A stretch of 5,583 bases of DNA from contig CAKKST010000091.1 of the NCBI GenBank assembly GCA_919903585.1, positions 1 to 5,583 of the forward strand. Reading direction: 5' to 3'. Of this stretch, positions 4,998 through 5,583 are shown one piece after another. The stretch's first letter is position 1, and every line of letters begins with the position of its first letter. The DNA is from Nitrospiria bacterium. Its GTDB lineage: Bacteria; Nitrospirota; CAKKRA01; 9FT-COMBO-42-15. The translations under genes and the position numbers were made by a program. The notes beneath the pieces were generated by a model that searched no databases, was not told the origin of the DNA, and worked only from the letters and a program-made list of their open reading frames with translations.

Positions 4998-5251
4998 AAA
5001 ATATCCCCTATCCTAACTGTAGATTTTCTGCTGGAATAAATATCTTTTATCTGTTCTTCTACTGTTCTATCATCTTCCCATGTGCCGCATATTGACAAAA
5101 ATTCCTCGGTTGCAGATTTTTCATCATATTCAGGCTTTATAATCTCCTGCTTTATAAGATGGATAATTTTAACCAATTTTTTCTGCAGAGGCTCAGAAAG
5201 GTCCTGTATCTCTTTTAAGATTTCCTCTTCATATATTGTTTTAGTCTTCAT
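4994..5251 (-). CDS. vapB: VapB-like antitoxin (second pair)
   Basis: This 85-residue, charged, mostly helical protein has an N-terminal helical part (7-38, EEEILKEIQDLSEPLQKKL) and a C-terminal segment FLSICGTWEDDRTVEEQIKDIY (51-72). The pattern 'G-x-W-E-D-D-R-T-x-E-E-x-I-x-D-I-Y-x-S-R' is typical of antitoxins that pair with FitB/VapC-type PIN toxins; this tail would occupy the toxin's active site. I recognise no ribbon-helix-helix or AbrB fold, so the DNA-binding mode is unclear. The ATG at 5251 is preferred over an upstream GTG at 5260 because a strong GAGGTGG ribosome-binding site (5263-5257) lies five bases before the ATG and overlaps the GTG. It overlaps the toxin gene by four bases. 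Confidence 0.85.
   Translation of the reverse strand: MKTKTIYEEEILKEIQDLSEPLQKKLVKIIHLIKQEIIKPEYDEKSATEEFLSICGTWEDDRTVEEQIKDIYSSRKSTVRIGDIF
5004..5009 (-). promoter_or_regulatory. Ribosome-binding site fixing the TTG start of the second toxin
   Basis: AGGGGA on the minus strand, six bases before TTG 4997. It lies within the antitoxin coding end, as expected for a coupled toxin gene, and is the main reason to accept the non-ATG start. Confidence 0.6.
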
Positions 5252-5256
5252 GACAA

Positions 5257-5263
5257 CCACCTC
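5257..5263 (-). promoter_or_regulatory. Strong ribosome-binding site of the second antitoxin
   Basis: GAGGTGG on the minus strand, five bases before ATG 5251. It rules out the upstream GTG (5260), which lies inside the site. Confidence 0.75.
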
Positions 5264-5480
5264 TTTTCTGTTTTGTTGGATAGCAGTTTTTTTATGTTGA
5301 GTTTTTTTTACTTGCTTTTTTATTTGATTTCCCTTTTGATTATCTTACTTAAAGTCTACCATATAATCCCTATAAAATGCAACCATCTCTACACTGTTTA
5401 TCACAGTGCAAATATTAATGCTCTCATTATGTGCCTGTACCTTTTCCCCTCTCGCAAGACAGAACAAAAGCGCCTGTACC
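5264..5480. other. T-rich leader and intergenic region upstream of the second toxin-antitoxin operon
   Basis: No gene is supported on the plus strand; the open frame at 5273-5524 starts with TTG without a ribosome-binding site and is a by-product of T-runs. A weak minus-strand promoter candidate is TTGCAT (5382-5377), 18 bases, TAGACT (5358-5353), four of six matches each. Ten bases further upstream lies an exact inverted repeat CACTGT-ttatc-ACAGTG (5392-5408) that could be a regulator site. GCCTGTACC occurs twice (5433-5441 and 5473-5481), as if the flanking repeat had a second partial unit. Confidence 0.4.
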
Positions 5481-5583
5481 GATTTTCCATATTTCCCTTG
5501 AAGCAGACTTTGTCATGGGTGTAGACGCGACCCTCTGATCCCCTCTGATCCCTGTAAAGGGACAACACGATATCCACAATCCT
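5401..5583 (-). other. Open frame entering from the right edge, possible 3' end of a gene or repeat-derived
   Basis: On the minus strand a frame is open from the window edge at 5583 to a TGA at 5403-5401 (60 codons), without a start inside the window. It reads through the right copy of the direct repeat (YTHDKVCFKGNM). I recognise no domain. The same residues are open in the left repeat copy, so the frame may belong to the repeat rather than to a host gene. Confidence 0.2.
5481..5524. repeat. 44-base direct repeat, right copy
   Basis: Same orientation as 4445-4488, one mismatch (C5487 against T4451). It is followed by a 10-base tandem duplication CCCTCTGATC (5531-5550) that is only partly seen after the left copy, and by a small CCCT-GTAA-AGGG hairpin (5550-5561). 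Confidence 0.9.

Noticed and set aside
5273..5524. 83-residue hydrophobic plus-strand frame, possible small membrane protein
   Set aside because: TTG start without a ribosome-binding site; hydrophobicity comes from T-runs in the leader of the antitoxin gene, and it ends inside the direct repeat.

Overview
This 5,583-base window looks like chromosomal DNA of an anaerobic Gram-negative bacterium. A [4Fe-4S] acyl-CoA dehydratase-type activase, two radical SAM enzymes, two VapBC-like toxin-antitoxin pairs and several palindromic intergenic repeats together resemble Nitrospirota or sulfate/metal-reducing 'deltaproteobacterial' genomes from sediment or groundwater. That assignment is an inference from gene style and repeats; there is no marker gene. 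Base composition is moderate, with strongly AT-rich intergenic stretches.

Left part (1-1952, minus strand): a two-gene operon. A 496-residue radical SAM protein (462-1952) is followed after one base by the first 153 codons of a BadF/BadG/BcrA/BcrD (HgdC-like) activase ATPase (1-460), which runs out of the window. A good minus-strand promoter lies at 2043-2071, giving a leader of about 80 nt that carries a perfect 8-bp hairpin.

Centre (1953-3552): a divergent intergenic region full of palindromes and a copy of a GTCATTGCGAG-type dispersed repeat, then a plus-strand B12-binding-type radical SAM protein (2266-3552). The open frame upstream of 2266 is repeat-derived and should not be annotated as coding.

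Right part (3579-5251, minus strand): two independent toxin-antitoxin operons. The first is a ribbon-helix-helix VapB (3995-4252) with a PIN-domain VapC (3579-3998), overlapping by four bases (ATGA). The second is a helical VapB-like antitoxin (4994-5251) with a FitB/VapC-type PIN toxin (4599-4997) that starts with TTG, also overlapping by four bases (TTGA). The second operon is bracketed by a 44-base direct repeat (4445-4488 and 5481-5524, one mismatch), as if it were a cassette.

The most interesting signals are not the protein families. They are (i) two genes, the B12-type radical SAM and the first antitoxin, with consensus -35 boxes, 17-base spacers and start codons exactly 7 bases after the -10 box and no Shine-Dalgarno, predicting leaderless mRNAs; (ii) a palindromic repeat that encodes the last residues of one radical SAM protein and also contributes to the ribosome-binding site of the next gene; and (iii) the direct repeat flanking the second toxin-antitoxin pair. 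I see no rRNA, tRNA, CRISPR array or complete insertion sequence.
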